Assembly: GCA_023150875.1 (NCBI GenBank)
Contig: JAKLKC010000010.1
Span: 62,001-126,000 of the forward strand
Origin: Myxococcota bacterium
GTDB taxonomy: Bacteria; Myxococcota_A; UBA796; UBA9615; JAKLKC01
DNA length: 64,000 nt
Direction: 5' to 3'
In this document: piece after piece, positions 41,308-49,699 of the stretch
Layout of the letters: each line of letters starts with the position of its first letter
How positions within the stretch are numbered: the first letter of the stretch is position 1
Translations under genes and position numbers: made by a program
Notes under the pieces: model-generated
Told to the model about the DNA's origin: nothing
The model's input: only the letters and a program-made list of their open reading frames with translations
Database searches by the model: none

Positions 41308-43275
41308 ATGACCCTTTCGGCCGCCGCTCCCCTCCCCGTCTCCGAGCCCCAGCGCCGGGTGCTGCTGGTGGGCAACCCCAACGTCGGCAAGAGCGTCGTC
41401 TTCGGCCGCCTGACGGGCACCTACGTCACCGTCTCGAACTACCCCGGCACGACGGTCGAGGTCACCCGCGGCACCGCCCGCCTGGAGGGGGACGAGGTCG
41501 AGGTCGTCGACACCCCGGGCACCAACAACCTCACTCCGGTGAGCGAGGACGAGAGGGTCACCCGGGACCTCCTGCTGGAGGGGTCGGCGGCGGTCCTCCA
41601 GGTGGGGGACGCCAAGAGCCTGCGCCGGGTGCTCCTGCTCTCGGCGCAGCTCTGCGAGCTGGGCCTGCCCTTCTCCCTCGTCCTGAACATGATGGACGAG
41701 GCGAGGTCCCGGGGGATCGGCATCGACGTGCCGGCCCTCTCCCGCGCCCTGGGGGTGGCGGTCGTCGAGGCGGTGGCGGTGCGGGGGGTGGGCCTGGACG
41801 AGGTGCGGCGGACCTCCCGGACTCCCGGTCCGCCCCACTGGGCCCCGGCCCTGGGCGCCCCCATCGAGGAGGCGGTGGCGGCCATCGAGGCCCAACTGCC
41901 CGCCGGCCTGCCGGTGCGCCCCCGGGGGCTGGCCCTCATGCTGCTCGCCGGAGACCGGACCCTGGACCCCTTCCTGGAGGGGCGCATGGGGCCCGAGGCC
42001 CTGGCCCGGCTGCGGGCGGTGGCCGCGGAGCAGGCGGCGCGCTTCCCCGGCGGCGCGGCCTACGCCGTGAACGTGGCCCGCCTGGGGGCGTGCGACCGCC
42101 TGGTGGGCCAGGTGGTCCGGCGGCCCGGAAGGAGGGGGAGCGCCTGGCTGGACCGCCTGGGCCTGTGGGCGATGCACCCGGTGTGGGGCTGGCCCATCCT
42201 CGCGGTGGTGCTGTGGGGGATGTACGAGTTCGTGGGGGTGTTCGGCGCCGGCACCCTCGTGGACCTGCTGGAGAGCACCGTCTTCGGCGAGTGGCTGAAC
42301 CCGCTGGCCACCCGCCTCGTGGACGCCGCCCTCCCCTTCGCCTTCGCCCACGACCTGCTGGTGGGGGAGTACGGCGTCGTCACCATGGCCCTGACCTACG
42401 GGATCGCCATCGTGCTGCCCATCGTCGGGACCTTCTTCGTCGCCTTCTCGGTGATGGAGGACTCGGGCTACCTGCCCCGCCTGGCGGTGATGGTGGACCG
42501 GGCCTTCCGGGCCATGGGCCTCAACGGCAAGGCGGTCCTGCCCATGGTGCTGGGGCTGGGCTGCGACACCATGGCGACCCTCACCACCCGGATCCTGGAG
42601 TCCCGGAAGGAGAGGGTGATCGTCACCCTCCTGCTGGCCCTGGGGGTGCCCTGCTCCGCCCAGCTCGGGGTGATCCTGGGGGTGCTGGCGACCCTGCCCG
42701 CGTGGGCCGGGTTGACCTGGGCGGGGGTCGTGGTGGGGACGATGCTGGCGGTGGGCTTCCTGGCGAGCCGGGTGCTCCCGGGGCGGCGCTCCGACTTCGT
42801 GCTGGAGGTTCCCCCCCTGAGGCGCCCCCAGCTCTCCAACATCCTCATCAAGACGGCGGCCCGGATCGAGTGGTACCTGAGGGAGGCCCTGCCCCTGTTC
42901 GTGGTGGGCACCCTGATCCTCTTCGCCCTGGACCGCCTGGACCTGCTGGTCCGGGTCCAGGAGGCGAGCGCCCCCGCCGTGCAGGGGCTGCTGTCCCTGC
43001 CCGCCCAGGCGTCCGAGGCCTTCCTGGTGGGGTTCCTGCGCCGGGACTACGGCGCCACGATGTTCTTCGAGATGCACCGGAGCGGCGACCTCGACACCGT
43101 CCAGACCGTGGTGAGCCTGGTCGCCATCACCCTCTTCATGCCCTGCATCGCCAACTTCTTCATGATCGTGAAGGAGCAGGGGATCCGGACGGCCCTGGCC
43201 ATGGGGGCCCTCGTGGTGCTCATCGCCTTCGGCGTGGGGGCCGCCCTGGACCTCGCCCTCCGGGCGATGGGCTAG
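41308..43275 (+). CDS. feoB: ferrous iron transporter FeoB
   Basis: The ATG at 41308 gives 655 residues. The N-terminal GTPase domain has G1 GNPNVGKS (22-29), G3 DTPG (68-71) and G4 NMMD (about 127-130). A helical GDI-like linker follows, and then a membrane domain with about eight segments containing the gate motifs. These read EDSGYLPR, GLGCDTMATLTTRILES and GVPCSAQLGV. The last two replace the GCNVPAIMATR and CGARLP of classic FeoB, so this is a variant subgroup. It imports Fe(II) across the inner membrane. It is followed by a Cys-rich small protein and FeoA, and a Fur-like box lies upstream. An earlier in-frame start exists 30 codons upstream, but it would cover the operator. Confidence 0.93.
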   Translation: MTLSAAAPLPVSEPQRRVLLVGNPNVGKSVVFGRLTGTYVTVSNYPGTTVEVTRGTARLEGDEVEVVDTPGTNNLTPVSEDERVTRDLLLEGSAAVLQVGDAKSLRRVLLLSAQLCELGLPFSLVLNMMDEARSRGIGIDVPALSRALGVAVVEAVAVRGVGLDEVRRTSRTPGPPHWAPALGAPIEEAVAAIEAQLPAGLPVRPRGLALMLLAGDRTLDPFLEGRMGPEALARLRAVAAEQAARFPGGAAYAVNVARLGACDRLVGQVVRRPGRRGSAWLDRLGLWAMHPVWGWPILAVVLWGMYEFVGVFGAGTLVDLLESTVFGEWLNPLATRLVDAALPFAFAHDLLVGEYGVVTMALTYGIAIVLPIVGTFFVAFSVMEDSGYLPRLAVMVDRAFRAMGLNGKAVLPMVLGLGCDTMATLTTRILESRKERVIVTLLLALGVPCSAQLGVILGVLATLPAWAGLTWAGVVVGTMLAVGFLASRVLPGRRSDFVLEVPPLRRPQLSNILIKTAARIEWYLREALPLFVVGTLILFALDRLDLLVRVQEASAPAVQGLLSLPAQASEAFLVGFLRRDYGATMFFEMHRSGDLDTVQTVVSLVAITLFMPCIANFFMIVKEQGIRTALAMGALVVLIAFGVGAALDLALRAMG

Positions 43276-43291
43276 GCGGGCGGAGCGGACC

Positions 43292-43498
43292 GTGACCTGT
43301 ATCGACTGCGGATACACCTACGGGATCGAGAAGCCCGGCTGCGGGTCCTGCGACTCCCGGCGATCCTGCGGAGGAGCCTCGTGCCCCCGGTGCGGCTACC
43401 GCTCGGTGCCGGAGACGGCCCTGTCCCGCCTGCTGGCGCGCGTCCTCAAGGGCCACGAGCCCCGCCGCGCCCCGCGGCTCCCGGTGGTCGATGCCTGA
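43292..43498 (+). CDS. small Cys-rich zinc-ribbon-like protein between feoB and feoA
   Basis: A GTG start 16 bases after feoB gives 68 residues with eight cysteines arranged as four C-x2-C-like pairs (CIDCGYTYG, CGSCDSRRSC, CPRCGYRSV). The N-terminal half resembles the Cys-rich FeoC-like or zinc-ribbon proteins that accompany feoB in many anaerobic and deltaproteobacterial operons. It could bind zinc, iron or an iron-sulfur cluster and tune FeoB. It overlaps the feoA start by 8 bases. Confidence 0.75.
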   Translation: MTCIDCGYTYGIEKPGCGSCDSRRSCGGASCPRCGYRSVPETALSRLLARVLKGHEPRRAPRLPVVDA

Positions 43499-43748
43499 GG
43501 ACGCGCTGCCGAGGGACGGCACGGAGGCAGCCTTGGACCTGGTGGACGCCCCCCTCAACCGCCCCCTGACGGTGGTGGAGATCGGCGGAGGCCCGGAGCG
43601 CCTGGCCCGCCTCTCGGGCCTCGGCGTCGTGCCGGGCTGCCGGGTGTTCCTGAGGCAGAAGAGGCCCGCCTACGTGCTGGAGTGCGACGAGACCCTGCTG
43701 GCACTGGAGCGGGGGGTGGCGGAGCGGGTGCGGGTGCTCCCCGGCTGA
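43491..43748 (+). CDS. feoA: FeoA-family SH3-like protein
   Basis: The 85-residue protein starts at 43491, overlapping the Cys-rich gene by 8 bases. It is an SH3-like barrel of the FeoA family (LTVVEIGGGPERLARLSGLGVVPGCRVFL, with the G-L-x-P-G pattern), ending GVAERVRVLPG. FeoA proteins are thought to bind FeoB in the cytosol and support Fe(II) uptake. The order feoB-Cys-rich-feoA is inverted compared with the common feoA-feoB order. Confidence 0.88.
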   Translation: MPEDALPRDGTEAALDLVDAPLNRPLTVVEIGGGPERLARLSGLGVVPGCRVFLRQKRPAYVLECDETLLALERGVAERVRVLPG

Positions 43749-43755
43749 AGGCGCC

Positions 43756-44151
43756 TCAGCCGCGCCGGCGCCAGTTCCCCGCGGCGAGACCGAGGAGCGC
43801 CAGCAGGGCTGTTCCGCCGCCCCCGACCCCGGGGGCCTGGGCGCAGCCGGCCCCGAGGGGGGGAAGGCAGAGCGGGTCGTCGAAGTCGGCGACGCCGTTG
43901 CAGTCCTCGTCGACGCCCCCCTCGCACGCCTCTTCCGCATCCGGGTGGACCCCGGGGTTGGCGTCGTCGCAGTCGCCGTCGCCGCCGGTCCAGCCGTCGC
44001 CGTCCCCGTCGGCGTCGGGCAGGTCGTCTCCGAAGGCGGCGGCCTCGGCCGACGCCGGGACCGCCCCCCGGCCGCCACCCCCTGTGGCGCGGGCGAGGGG
44101 AGCGACCGTCAGGGCCGCCAGGATCAGGAACCACGGGGTCGATCGCCGCAC
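43756..44151 (-). CDS. small secreted MopE-repeat protein with MYXO-CTERM-like tail
   Basis: The 131-residue protein has a signal peptide (MRRSTPWFLILAALTVAPLARA), one MopE-type metal-binding repeat (DADGDGDGWTGGDGDCDDANP, then GVDEDCNG) and a C-terminal sorting-type end. That end is GAGCAQAPG, followed by a hydrophobic Leu/Ala/Gly segment and RRR. This is the MYXO-CTERM arrangement. It ends 7 bases from feoA on the opposite strand. Binding of copper or calcium is inferred from the repeat family. Confidence 0.75.
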   Translation of the reverse strand: MRRSTPWFLILAALTVAPLARATGGGGRGAVPASAEAAAFGDDLPDADGDGDGWTGGDGDCDDANPGVHPDAEEACEGGVDEDCNGVADFDDPLCLPPLGAGCAQAPGVGGGGTALLALLGLAAGNWRRRG

Positions 44152-44226
44152 GGTCCACCTCCGGCCATCCAGGCCGGGGGCGTCATCGGCGCGGGAGCGG
44201 GGGACTTGAGCGTCCTGGGGCTCCCC

Positions 44227-46146
44227 CTACCCCCTCGACCCCGCCGAGCCACGCCACGCCCCCTCGGGCAGGCCCAGCCTCCGGGCGGAGAAGTCCAGAA
44301 AGGCCGCCTCGCGGTGGTCCACGCGCCCGTCCACCAGGGCCGCCTCGTGGAGGGCCCGCAGGGAGGCCCGCGCCTCCTCGGAGCCCGGGGCCGCCCGGAA
44401 GGTGGCGTCGGGGATCGGCCCCCGGATCCAGGCGTCCACCTGGCGGCGGGGGATCCCCCACCGCCGGGCCATGGAGCGCAGGAGGCGCCTCTCGCCGCCA
44501 TCCACCAGCCCGTCGGAGCGGGCGAGGCGGCAGGCCGCCGCCAGCAGCGCCAGGCGGTCGTCGGGGTGGCCCAGGTCCGGGCGCAGCCACTCCGGGAGGG
44601 GGCCGTCGTCGTCCTCGGCGCCGCGCTCGCGCCCCCGAGGTTCCTGGGAGCGCCCCGCCGCGGCCGCCTGCTCCGGGCTCAGCACCGCCTCCAGCACCCA
44701 GTCCTGGTCCCCCGCGGCCAGCTCCGCCCCGCAATACTCGCAGCTCGGCTGGTCGCCGTCCCCCAGCGGCGCGCCGCAGCCCCGGCAGTGGGCCGACGAC
44801 AGGCCCGCCTCGGGCTCGGTGACGACTCCGGCCTCCCGTCCCAGGACCAGGTACGAGGTCCGGGGCCAGGGCGCCACCCGGGACAGGTCGGTGCCGGGGG
44901 ACGCGGTGGCCGTCCGCCCGCTCCACCTCACCCGGACGTGTAGGCGATCCCTTCCCCCCGGATCCGGGTGGGCGGCGGCGAGCTCCACGGCCCCCACCAC
45001 CAGGTCCCGGGCCAGGAACGCCTCGCCCCGCCCCCGCAGCTCCACCGCCTCGCCCTCCGCCGCCGCCCGCACCTCGGGCAGCGCCACCTTCGCCACCGCC
45101 CCGGCCCTGCCGGTCACCCGGGCCTCCATCCACTTCCAGAAGAGCAGGGCCGCCCGGTCCTCCACCGCCTGGCGCCCGTAGGCGGGGTCCCGGGCGGCGA
45201 TCTCCGCCTCCCCCGGCACCCGGGCGGACGGGTGGGGGTGCCAGGCGTCCACCTGGGTGATCTCCCCCACCACCCAGTCGTGGACCCCCGAGTTCACCAG
45301 GGCCCGGCAGTGGCCGCAGCGCACGGTCCCGCCGGACTCCACCGACGCGCCGCAGTTGGGGCAGTTGCCCTCCACCACGTCGTGGCCCGGCCGGGTGGTG
45401 GCGCCCTTCCGCCGGAAGAACGACCAGACCTCGGCGAAACGCTCCTCGGGCGCCGCGAGGGCCCGGCGCCGCACCTCGGCCTCGGGGGTGCCCGCGGGCA
45501 CGTCGGTGTCCCGGGCGACGGCGTCGATCCGCAGGTGGACGGCGTCGAAGCGGTCCCCCGCGTCCACCGCCAGGATCCGCGCGCCCAGCACCCTCATGCC
45601 CGCCACCGCGTCCCTCTTCCCCGAGAGCCGGATCAGGTCGAGCTGCACCCGGAAGCGCGCGTGCAGGCCGTCGGAGAGGAGGCGCCGCGCCCCGTCCAGA
45701 CGCTCCGCGGCCCAGCCCTCCTGGACCTCCAGGAAGGCTCGGGTGGCGCGCCCCGCGAAGCGGCCCTCGTCGAAGGCGGGATCGGCCTCCCGCAGCCGGG
45801 CGAGGCCCCGTTCCCGGTCCGGGGAGGGCGCTCCCCCCATGCCACCCCAGGATCGGCGCCGCACCGCCCGCCGGGTGCCCAGGGTTCCCTCCCACCACGC
45901 CCACGCCACTGCGGCGAGGATGGCCAGGGCGACCAGGGGCACTCCCACCTCGGGGTGGCGCAGGAGCAGCCACACCAGGAGCTCGACGATGGGGCCGATG
46001 TCCACGTCGCCCCCGCCGCCCCCGCTCCCGCCCCCCCCGCCCCAGTGCTCGCCCCCTCCGCCCCGGGCCAGGGCCGGTGCCGCGCGGGACAGGAGCGCGG
46101 CGACCGCCACGGCCGGGGCGAGGGTGGCCAGGCGGTCAGTGCCCAC
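44227..46146 (-). CDS. membrane protein with Tim44-like, two zinc-ribbon and TerB-like domains
   Basis: A GTG start overlaps the livF stop by 11 bases. The 639-residue protein has a signal or first membrane segment (LATLAPAVAVAALLSRAAPALA), a Gly-rich stretch and a transmembrane segment (PLVALAILAAVAWAWW). A Tim44-like domain follows (about 110-245; LREADPAFDEGRFAGRATRAFLEVQ). Zinc ribbon 1 (C262, C265, C277, C280) and zinc ribbon 2 (near 455-475, CRGCG and CEYCG) are four-Cys sites. The C-terminal about 110 residues (DDRLALLAAACRLARSDGLVDGGERRLL) are TerB-like. Tim44-like/TerB proteins are often tied to envelope stress. Its place behind the liv operon may be only cotranscription. Confidence 0.75.
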   Translation of the reverse strand: MGTDRLATLAPAVAVAALLSRAAPALARGGGGEHWGGGGGSGGGGGDVDIGPIVELLVWLLLRHPEVGVPLVALAILAAVAWAWWEGTLGTRRAVRRRSWGGMGGAPSPDRERGLARLREADPAFDEGRFAGRATRAFLEVQEGWAAERLDGARRLLSDGLHARFRVQLDLIRLSGKRDAVAGMRVLGARILAVDAGDRFDAVHLRIDAVARDTDVPAGTPEAEVRRRALAAPEERFAEVWSFFRRKGATTRPGHDVVEGNCPNCGASVESGGTVRCGHCRALVNSGVHDWVVGEITQVDAWHPHPSARVPGEAEIAARDPAYGRQAVEDRAALLFWKWMEARVTGRAGAVAKVALPEVRAAAEGEAVELRGRGEAFLARDLVVGAVELAAAHPDPGGRDRLHVRVRWSGRTATASPGTDLSRVAPWPRTSYLVLGREAGVVTEPEAGLSSAHCRGCGAPLGDGDQPSCEYCGAELAAGDQDWVLEAVLSPEQAAAAGRSQEPRGRERGAEDDDGPLPEWLRPDLGHPDDRLALLAAACRLARSDGLVDGGERRLLRSMARRWGIPRRQVDAWIRGPIPDATFRAAPGSEEARASLRALHEAALVDGRVDHREAAFLDFSARRLGLPEGAWRGSAGSRG

Positions 46147-46870
46147 CGAGGTACGCCTTCTTCACCTCGTCGCTCCGGGCGAGGTCGGCGGCGGGGCCGG
46201 AGGCGACGACGGTCCCGACGTCCAGGACGCACGCCTGGTGGGCCACCTGGAGGGCCATGTGGGCGTTCTGCTCCACCAGGAGGATGGTGGTCCCGGCCCG
46301 GTTGATCTCCCGGATGATGGCGAAGATCGTCTGCACCACCTGGGGGGCGAGGCCCAGGGAGGGCTCGTCCAGCAGCAGGAGCGCCGGACGGCACATGAGG
46401 GCGCGGCTGATGGCCAGCATCTGCTGCTCCCCCCCCGAGAGGGTCCCCGCCGGCTGCCTCGCCCGCTGGCGCAGCACCGGGAAGCGGGTGAAGGCGGTCT
46501 CGATGTCCGCCTCGATCCCCTCCCGGTCCTTGCGGAGGAAGGCGCCCACCTCGAGGTTCTCCCGCACGGTGAAGGCGGGGAAGACGCCCCGCCCCTCGGG
46601 GCAGTGGGCGATCCCCATCCCCACGACCTGGTCGGCGCGGTAGCCCTGGATGGCGTGGCCGCGGTAGAGGATCCGCCCGCCGGAGGCCCGGACGAGGGCG
46701 CTGATCGCCCGGAGCGTCGTGGACTTCCCGGCGCCGTTGGAGCCGATGAGGGTGAGGATCTCGCCCTGCCGCACCGACAGCGAGATCCCCTTGATGGCGT
46801 GGATGGCGCCGTAGTGGACGTGGAGGTCCTGGAGCTCCAGGAGCGGATGACCCGGGGCGACCAGGCTCAC
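46136..46870 (-). CDS. livF: branched-chain amino acid-type ABC transporter ATPase LivF
   Basis: The 244-residue ATPase contains Walker A GSNGAGKST, the signature LSGGEQQMLAISRAL, Walker B LLLLDEPSLGL and the H-loop Ala/His region VEQNAH. It lacks a long C-terminal regulatory domain, as in LivF. With LivG it drives uptake by LivHM of the substrate bound by LivJ (branched-chain or related amino acids, amides or urea). Its start overlaps the livG stop by four bases (ATGA). Confidence 0.94.
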   Translation of the reverse strand: MSLVAPGHPLLELQDLHVHYGAIHAIKGISLSVRQGEILTLIGSNGAGKSTTLRAISALVRASGGRILYRGHAIQGYRADQVVGMGIAHCPEGRGVFPAFTVRENLEVGAFLRKDREGIEADIETAFTRFPVLRQRARQPAGTLSGGEQQMLAISRALMCRPALLLLDEPSLGLAPQVVQTIFAIIREINRAGTTILLVEQNAHMALQVAHQACVLDVGTVVASGPAADLARSDEVKKAYLGGH

Positions 46871-47670
46871 GAGCGGCGCTCCGCGGGGACGCCGCCGCCC
46901 TCCTGGGCGGGCGCGCCCAGGTACGCCTCGATGACGACGGGGTCGTTCTGGACCTGCTCGGGGGTCCCCCGGGCGATGGTCACGCCGTGGTCGAGCACGG
47001 TGATGCCCTCGCAGACCTTCATCACCAGTCCCATGTCGTGCTCGATGAGGAGGATGGCCACCCCGAAGCGATCCCGCACGAAGCGGATCAGTGCCGAGAG
47101 CGCCGCCTTCTCCTGGGGGTTCATCCCCGCCGCCGGCTCGTCCAGCAGCAGGACCTTCGGGCTCGTCGCCAGGGCCCGGGCGATCTCCAGGCGGCGCTGG
47201 TCCCCGTAGGGCAGGTTGCGGGCCTGTTCCCCCGTGCGGTCCCCGAGGCCGAAGATCTCCAGCAGCTCGGTGGCGTAGGCCCGGAGCGCCGCCTCCTCGC
47301 CCCGGTGGGCGGAAGTCCTGAGGATGGCCCCGGCCATGGAGGTCGCCGCCCGCAGGTGGCAGGCGACCCGGACGTTGTCCAGGACGCTGAGGTCGCCGAA
47401 GAGGCGGATGTTCTGGAAGGTGCGGGCGAGCCCGGCGGCGGCGATCCGGGAGGGCTTCGCGCCCCCGAGGTCCAGCCCCCCCAGGCGGATGGAGCCCCGG
47501 TCCGCCCGGTACACGCCGGTGAGCAGGTTGAAGACCGTGGTCTTGCCCGCCCCGTTGGGCCCGATCAGGCCCTGGAGGTCCCCGGCCCGCAGGGCGATGG
47601 AGAAGTCGGAGACCGCCTTGAGCCCCCCGAACGACAGGGAGATCCCCTGCACCTCCAGGAGGGCGGTCAC
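46867..47670 (-). CDS. livG: branched-chain amino acid-type ABC transporter ATPase LivG
   Basis: The GTG at 47670 overlaps the livM stop (GTGA); 267 residues. Walker A is GPNGAGKTT, the signature is the variant NLPYGDQRRLEIARAL typical of LivG, and Walker B is VLLLDEPAAGMNP, with an H-loop LIEHDMGLVM. LFGDLSVLDNVRVA is a LivG-specific helical part. It forms a heterodimer with LivF. Strict start/stop coupling through livM-livG-livF supports one complex. Confidence 0.94.
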   Translation of the reverse strand: MTALLEVQGISLSFGGLKAVSDFSIALRAGDLQGLIGPNGAGKTTVFNLLTGVYRADRGSIRLGGLDLGGAKPSRIAAAGLARTFQNIRLFGDLSVLDNVRVACHLRAATSMAGAILRTSAHRGEEAALRAYATELLEIFGLGDRTGEQARNLPYGDQRRLEIARALATSPKVLLLDEPAAGMNPQEKAALSALIRFVRDRFGVAILLIEHDMGLVMKVCEGITVLDHGVTIARGTPEQVQNDPVVIEAYLGAPAQEGGGVPAERRS

Positions 47671-48764
47671 CTCCCCCTCCTGCGGGCGAAGGGGGGCAGC
47701 TCCCAGATCTCCCGGATCCCGAACAGCCCCTGGGGCCGGACGATCATCACCAGCACCAGCATCAAGGCGTACACGATCATCCGGTAGTCGGCCGCCCCCC
47801 GCAGCGCCTCGGGGAGCACGGTGAGCAGGACGGCGGCGATGGTGGCCCCGGAGATGGAGCCCATGCCCCCGAGCACCACCATGATCACGATGTCGAAGGA
47901 CTTCATGAACCCGAGCTCCCGCGGGTTCAGGGTGGTGCCGATCTTGTGTGCGAAGAGGGCGCCCGCGACCCCCGCGAAGAAGGCGGCGATCACGAAGGCC
48001 CGCACCTTGTACCGGGTGGTGTCCACCCCCATCGCCTCGGCGGCGATCTCGTTCTCGCGGATGGACAGGAAGGCCCGCCCGAAGGTGGACTCCTTGAGGC
48101 GGTAGGCGACCAGCAGGGTGAGGGTGACGAAGCACCAGACCCAGAAGAGGTTGGTGTAGAAGGGGATCCCGCTGAATCCCAAGGAGCCGCCCAGGTGGGT
48201 CGCCATCTCCACCGGGGAGAGGGCCCGGGCCTCGTCGGCGGTGAAGGGCACGTCCTGGGTCTGCTGGAGCAGGACCCGGACGATCTCGCCGAAGCCCAGG
48301 GTGACGATGGCCAGGTAGTCCCCCCGGAGCCGCAGGGAGGGCAGGCCCACCGCCCACCCCGCCGCGGCGGCCACCAGGCCCCCCACCAGGCAGGCCCCCA
48401 CGAACAGGGCGCTGCCGACCCCGAAGACGCCCCCCTGCACCTGGGGCCCGCCCCAGGCGAGCATCGACGTGTAGTAGGTCAGCGCCCCCGCCGCGTAGCC
48501 CCCGACCGCCATGAACCCCGCGTGTCCGATGGAGAACTGCCCCGTGTAGCCGTTCACCACGTTGAGGGAGACCGCCAGGATCACGTTGATCCCGATCTTG
48601 ATCAGCAGGTCCGAGAAGAAGGGACCCACGGCCGGGCCGACGGCGTACTGGAGGGCCGCCGCCAGCAGCAGCCCGACGGCGAAGGGGGTGACCCCCGCGG
48701 TCGCCGCCGCTGCGGTGCCCGGCCTCAGCGCGCCGGCCTTTCCGGCCCAGGGGGAGGCGGTCAC
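47667..48764 (-). CDS. livM: branched-chain amino acid-type ABC transporter permease LivM
   Basis: A GTG start one base after the livH stop gives 365 residues with about nine to ten hydrophobic segments. Features of LivM include NGYTGQFSIGHAGFMAVGGYAAG near the N-terminus and the coupling region LGFGEIVRVLLQQ, then IRENEIAAEAMGVD, followed by SISGATIAAVLL. It forms the membrane channel with LivH. Confidence 0.93.
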   Translation of the reverse strand: MTASPWAGKAGALRPGTAAAATAGVTPFAVGLLLAAALQYAVGPAVGPFFSDLLIKIGINVILAVSLNVVNGYTGQFSIGHAGFMAVGGYAAGALTYYTSMLAWGGPQVQGGVFGVGSALFVGACLVGGLVAAAAGWAVGLPSLRLRGDYLAIVTLGFGEIVRVLLQQTQDVPFTADEARALSPVEMATHLGGSLGFSGIPFYTNLFWVWCFVTLTLLVAYRLKESTFGRAFLSIRENEIAAEAMGVDTTRYKVRAFVIAAFFAGVAGALFAHKIGTTLNPRELGFMKSFDIVIMVVLGGMGSISGATIAAVLLTVLPEALRGAADYRMIVYALMLVLVMIVRPQGLFGIREIWELPPFARRRGR

Positions 48765-48765
48765 G

Positions 48766-49692
48766 TCACACCTTCTCGACGCTGGTGCTGCCCATGATCC
48801 CCGTCGGCCGGAACAGCAGCACCCCGATGAGCAGGACGAAGACGTAGAGGTCCCGCAGGTGGGGGGAGAGGTAGGCGGCCCCCAGCATCTCCACCATGCC
48901 GATGAGCAGGCCCCCCAGCATGGCCCCCTGGAGGTTGCCGATCCCCCCGACCACGGCGGCGACGAAGGCCTTGAGGCCCAGCAGGACCCAGGTGGCGTCG
49001 GCGGGCTGCTTCAGGCCGGAGTACTTCATGGCGAACAGGAACCCCGCCGCCGCCGCCAGCGCCGAGCCCACCACGAAGGTGAACGAGATCACGGTGTCGA
49101 CCCGGATCCCCATCAGCGCCGCGATGCGGTGGTCGTGGGAGACCGCCCTCATGGCGCTGCCGAAGCGGGTGCGGAAGACGAGCCACTGGAGGCCCACCAT
49201 CATGGCGACGGCCAGCAGGACCACCGTCACGTCCACCAGCCCCACCCGAACGCCGGCCACCTGGAACAGGGTGGTGTCCGGCAGGAGGGCGGGCATGCTC
49301 TGGGGCTGGGTGCCGAAGACCGGCCGGAGCTGGCCGGTGTTCTGGAGGAGCAGCGAGACGCCGATGGCGGTGATCAGGACGTTGAGGCGGGGGGCGCTCC
49401 GGAGGGGCCGGTAGGCGAACCTCTCGATGAAGAAGCCGAGGACCGCGCAGATCCCCATGGACGACAGCAGGACCGCCACGGCGGCCCAGCCCGGGGGATC
49501 GCCCCCCGCCAGGGTGAAGCCCAGGGCGGCGGCGACGGCGTAGGCGCTCCACGCGCCGATCATGAACACGTCGCCGTGGGCGAAGTTGATGAACTGGAGG
49601 ATCCCGTAGACCATCGTGTAGCCCAGCGCGATCAGCGCGTAGAGGCTGCCGACGGCGAGGCCGTTGAGGAGGGTCTGGAGGAGGTCGGTCAC
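48766..49692 (-). CDS. livH: branched-chain amino acid-type ABC transporter permease LivH
   Basis: The 308-residue protein has about eight hydrophobic segments. It begins LLNGLAVGSLYALIALGYTM followed by FINFAHGDVFMIGA, the hallmark of LivH-type permeases. The coupling helix region SHDHRIAALMGIRVD and FVAAVVGGIGNLQGAMLGG complete the family pattern. The gene lies 7 bases after livJ. Confidence 0.94.
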   Translation of the reverse strand: MTDLLQTLLNGLAVGSLYALIALGYTMVYGILQFINFAHGDVFMIGAWSAYAVAAALGFTLAGGDPPGWAAVAVLLSSMGICAVLGFFIERFAYRPLRSAPRLNVLITAIGVSLLLQNTGQLRPVFGTQPQSMPALLPDTTLFQVAGVRVGLVDVTVVLLAVAMMVGLQWLVFRTRFGSAMRAVSHDHRIAALMGIRVDTVISFTFVVGSALAAAAGFLFAMKYSGLKQPADATWVLLGLKAFVAAVVGGIGNLQGAMLGGLLIGMVEMLGAAYLSPHLRDLYVFVLLIGVLLFRPTGIMGSTSVEKV

Positions 49693-49699
49693 GACTCGG

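Noticed and set aside
41053-43317. Open frame of 754 codons antisense to feoB
   Set aside because: FeoB motifs on the other strand are clear; the antisense protein is His/Gln/Gly-rich noise.
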